A DNA stretch of 6,428 bases from the NCBI GenBank assembly GCA_021784375.1, contig JAJXSV010000120.1, positions 1-6,428 of the forward strand, written 5' to 3'. Both the position numbers and the translations under genes were made by a program. Position 1 is the stretch's first letter. Each line of letters opens with the position of its first letter. Of the stretch, positions 5,772-6,428 are shown in pieces. The notes beneath the pieces are model-generated. The model was not told the DNA's origin. It made no database searches and worked only from the letters and a program-made list of their open reading frames with translations. Source of the DNA: Actinomycetes bacterium (GTDB taxonomy: Bacteria; Actinomycetota; Actinomycetes; S36-B12; UBA5976).

Positions 5772-6428
5772 CAGACGACCTCGGCGATGAGATCGACCCC
5801 GTCGCTCGCGACCACGACCGCCTGCACCAGGTCGCCCACGGCAGCCGTGGTTGCGATGCGCGTCGTGCCATCGACCTCGGGGCCCTGGAACTCGGCCCGG
5901 CCCTCCACGCCGTCGGCGTCCACGCGTTCGACGAGGACACGGACCTGCTCGCCGATGCGGTCCTCCGCGCGCTGGTTGCACAACTCGTCGACGAGTTCGC
6001 TCAGGGCCTCGACGCGGGCCTCGATCTCGTCGGCGTCGAGTGGGGACGCGAACCCCGCAGCCTCCGTGCCATCCTCGCTCGAATAGCCGAACACGCCAGC
6101 GACATCGAGTCGGGCCCGCGCGATGAAGTCGGTGAGCTCGGTGAACTCCGCCTCGGTCTCACCTGGGAAGCCGACGATGAAGTTCGAGCGCACGCCCGCA
6201 AGGGGGGCCGCCACCCGCACGCGGTCGAGGAGTTCGAGGAATTCATCGACTCCCCCGAACCGCCGCATGCGGCGCAGCACGGTGGACGACGCATGCTGGA
6301 AGGAGAGGTCGAAGTAGGGCACCACCTTCGGTGTACCCGCGATGGCCTCGATGAGGCCGGGCCGCATCTCCGCGGGCTGCAGGTACGACACCCGGATCCG
6401 CTCGATGCCGTCGACCTGCGAGAGCGCA
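5771..6428 (-). CDS. rimO: RimO, ribosomal protein S12 methylthiotransferase, C-terminal 218 residues (5' part outside window)
   Basis: RimO is a radical-SAM enzyme that adds a methylthio group to a conserved aspartate of ribosomal protein S12. The window has the second half: [20 protein letters not shown] at the edge, then the SAM-barrel part [11 protein letters not shown] (QHAS is characteristic of RimO rather than MiaB), [26 protein letters not shown] and [15 protein letters not shown]. The C-terminal TRAM domain (about the last 65 residues, from [13 protein letters not shown]) binds the substrate. The UPF0004 domain and the CxxxCxxC cluster motif lie beyond the edge. Actinobacterial RimO is about 450-500 residues, so about 45% is present. 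It appears to be an upstream member of the rimO-pgsA-cinA operon; the stop overlaps the pgsA ATG by one base. An internal GTG at 6391 is not the real start, since homology continues through it. Confidence 0.95.
   Translation of the reverse strand, partial: ALSQVDGIERIRVSYLQPAEMRPGLIEAIAGTPKVVPYFDLSFQHASSTVLRRMRRFGGVDEFLELLDRVRVAAPLAGVRSNFIVGFPGETEAEFTELTDFIARARLDVAGVFGYSSEDGTEAAGFASPLDADEIEARVEALSELVDELCNQRAEDRIGEQVRVLVERVDADGVEGRAEFQGPEVDGTTRIATTAAVGDLVQAVVVASDGVDLIAEVV

Noticed and set aside
5226..5981. Longer 251-residue version of PgsA
   Set aside because: The upstream extension is an out-of-frame, Arg/Gly-rich reading of rimO. The ATG at 5771 has a ribosome binding site and starts at the normal family N-terminus.

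Overview
The window is a compact, high-GC chromosomal segment in which every supported gene reads on the minus strand. Several things point to an actinobacterium. It has a DUF3046 gene (an actinobacteria-restricted family) beside recA, a ClgR-type regulator behind pgsA and cinA, a TCGAAC-N4-GTTCGA SOS box, and a second recA promoter matching the actinobacterial RecA-independent DNA-damage promoter. The order rimO-pgsA-cinA-clgR-(regulator)-DUF3046-recA-recX resembles mycobacteria, streptomycetes and propionibacteria. A TetR-type regulator in the middle and no pspA suggest a propionibacteria-like lineage, but that is inference only.

Layout in the direction of transcription, from high to low coordinates. 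The 3' half of rimO (S12 methylthiotransferase) enters from the right edge. It is followed by pgsA (phosphatidylglycerophosphate synthase) and a stand-alone CinA C-terminal-domain protein, each overlapping its predecessor by a few bases. After 48 bp comes clgR, then 3 bp later a TetR-family regulator whose stop overlaps the start of a DUF3046 protein. About 193 bp of non-coding DNA (3286-3478) follows. This holds the recA control region: an SOS/LexA box, a GC-rich palindrome, a RecA-independent damage promoter and a strong ribosome binding site. Then come recA (complete, no intein), recX overlapping it by 29 bp, a small unrecognised membrane-anchored or secreted protein, and the N-terminal 371 codons of typA/bipA running off the left edge.

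The centre of interest is recA-recX. recA appears to be under two damage-response inputs, LexA and the promoter class known as RecA-NDp/PafBC. recX begins with a weak TTG inside recA, and its early mRNA can fold into an 18-bp hairpin 13 nt after the recA stop, a plausible device for keeping RecX far below RecA. typA has a TAnnnT box placed so that transcription would start exactly on its GTG, suggesting a leaderless mRNA.

Overall this is a conserved core-genome neighbourhood. I see no mobile element, CRISPR array, toxin-antitoxin pair, defence system or RNA gene. The observations worth following are regulatory rather than a new gene system.
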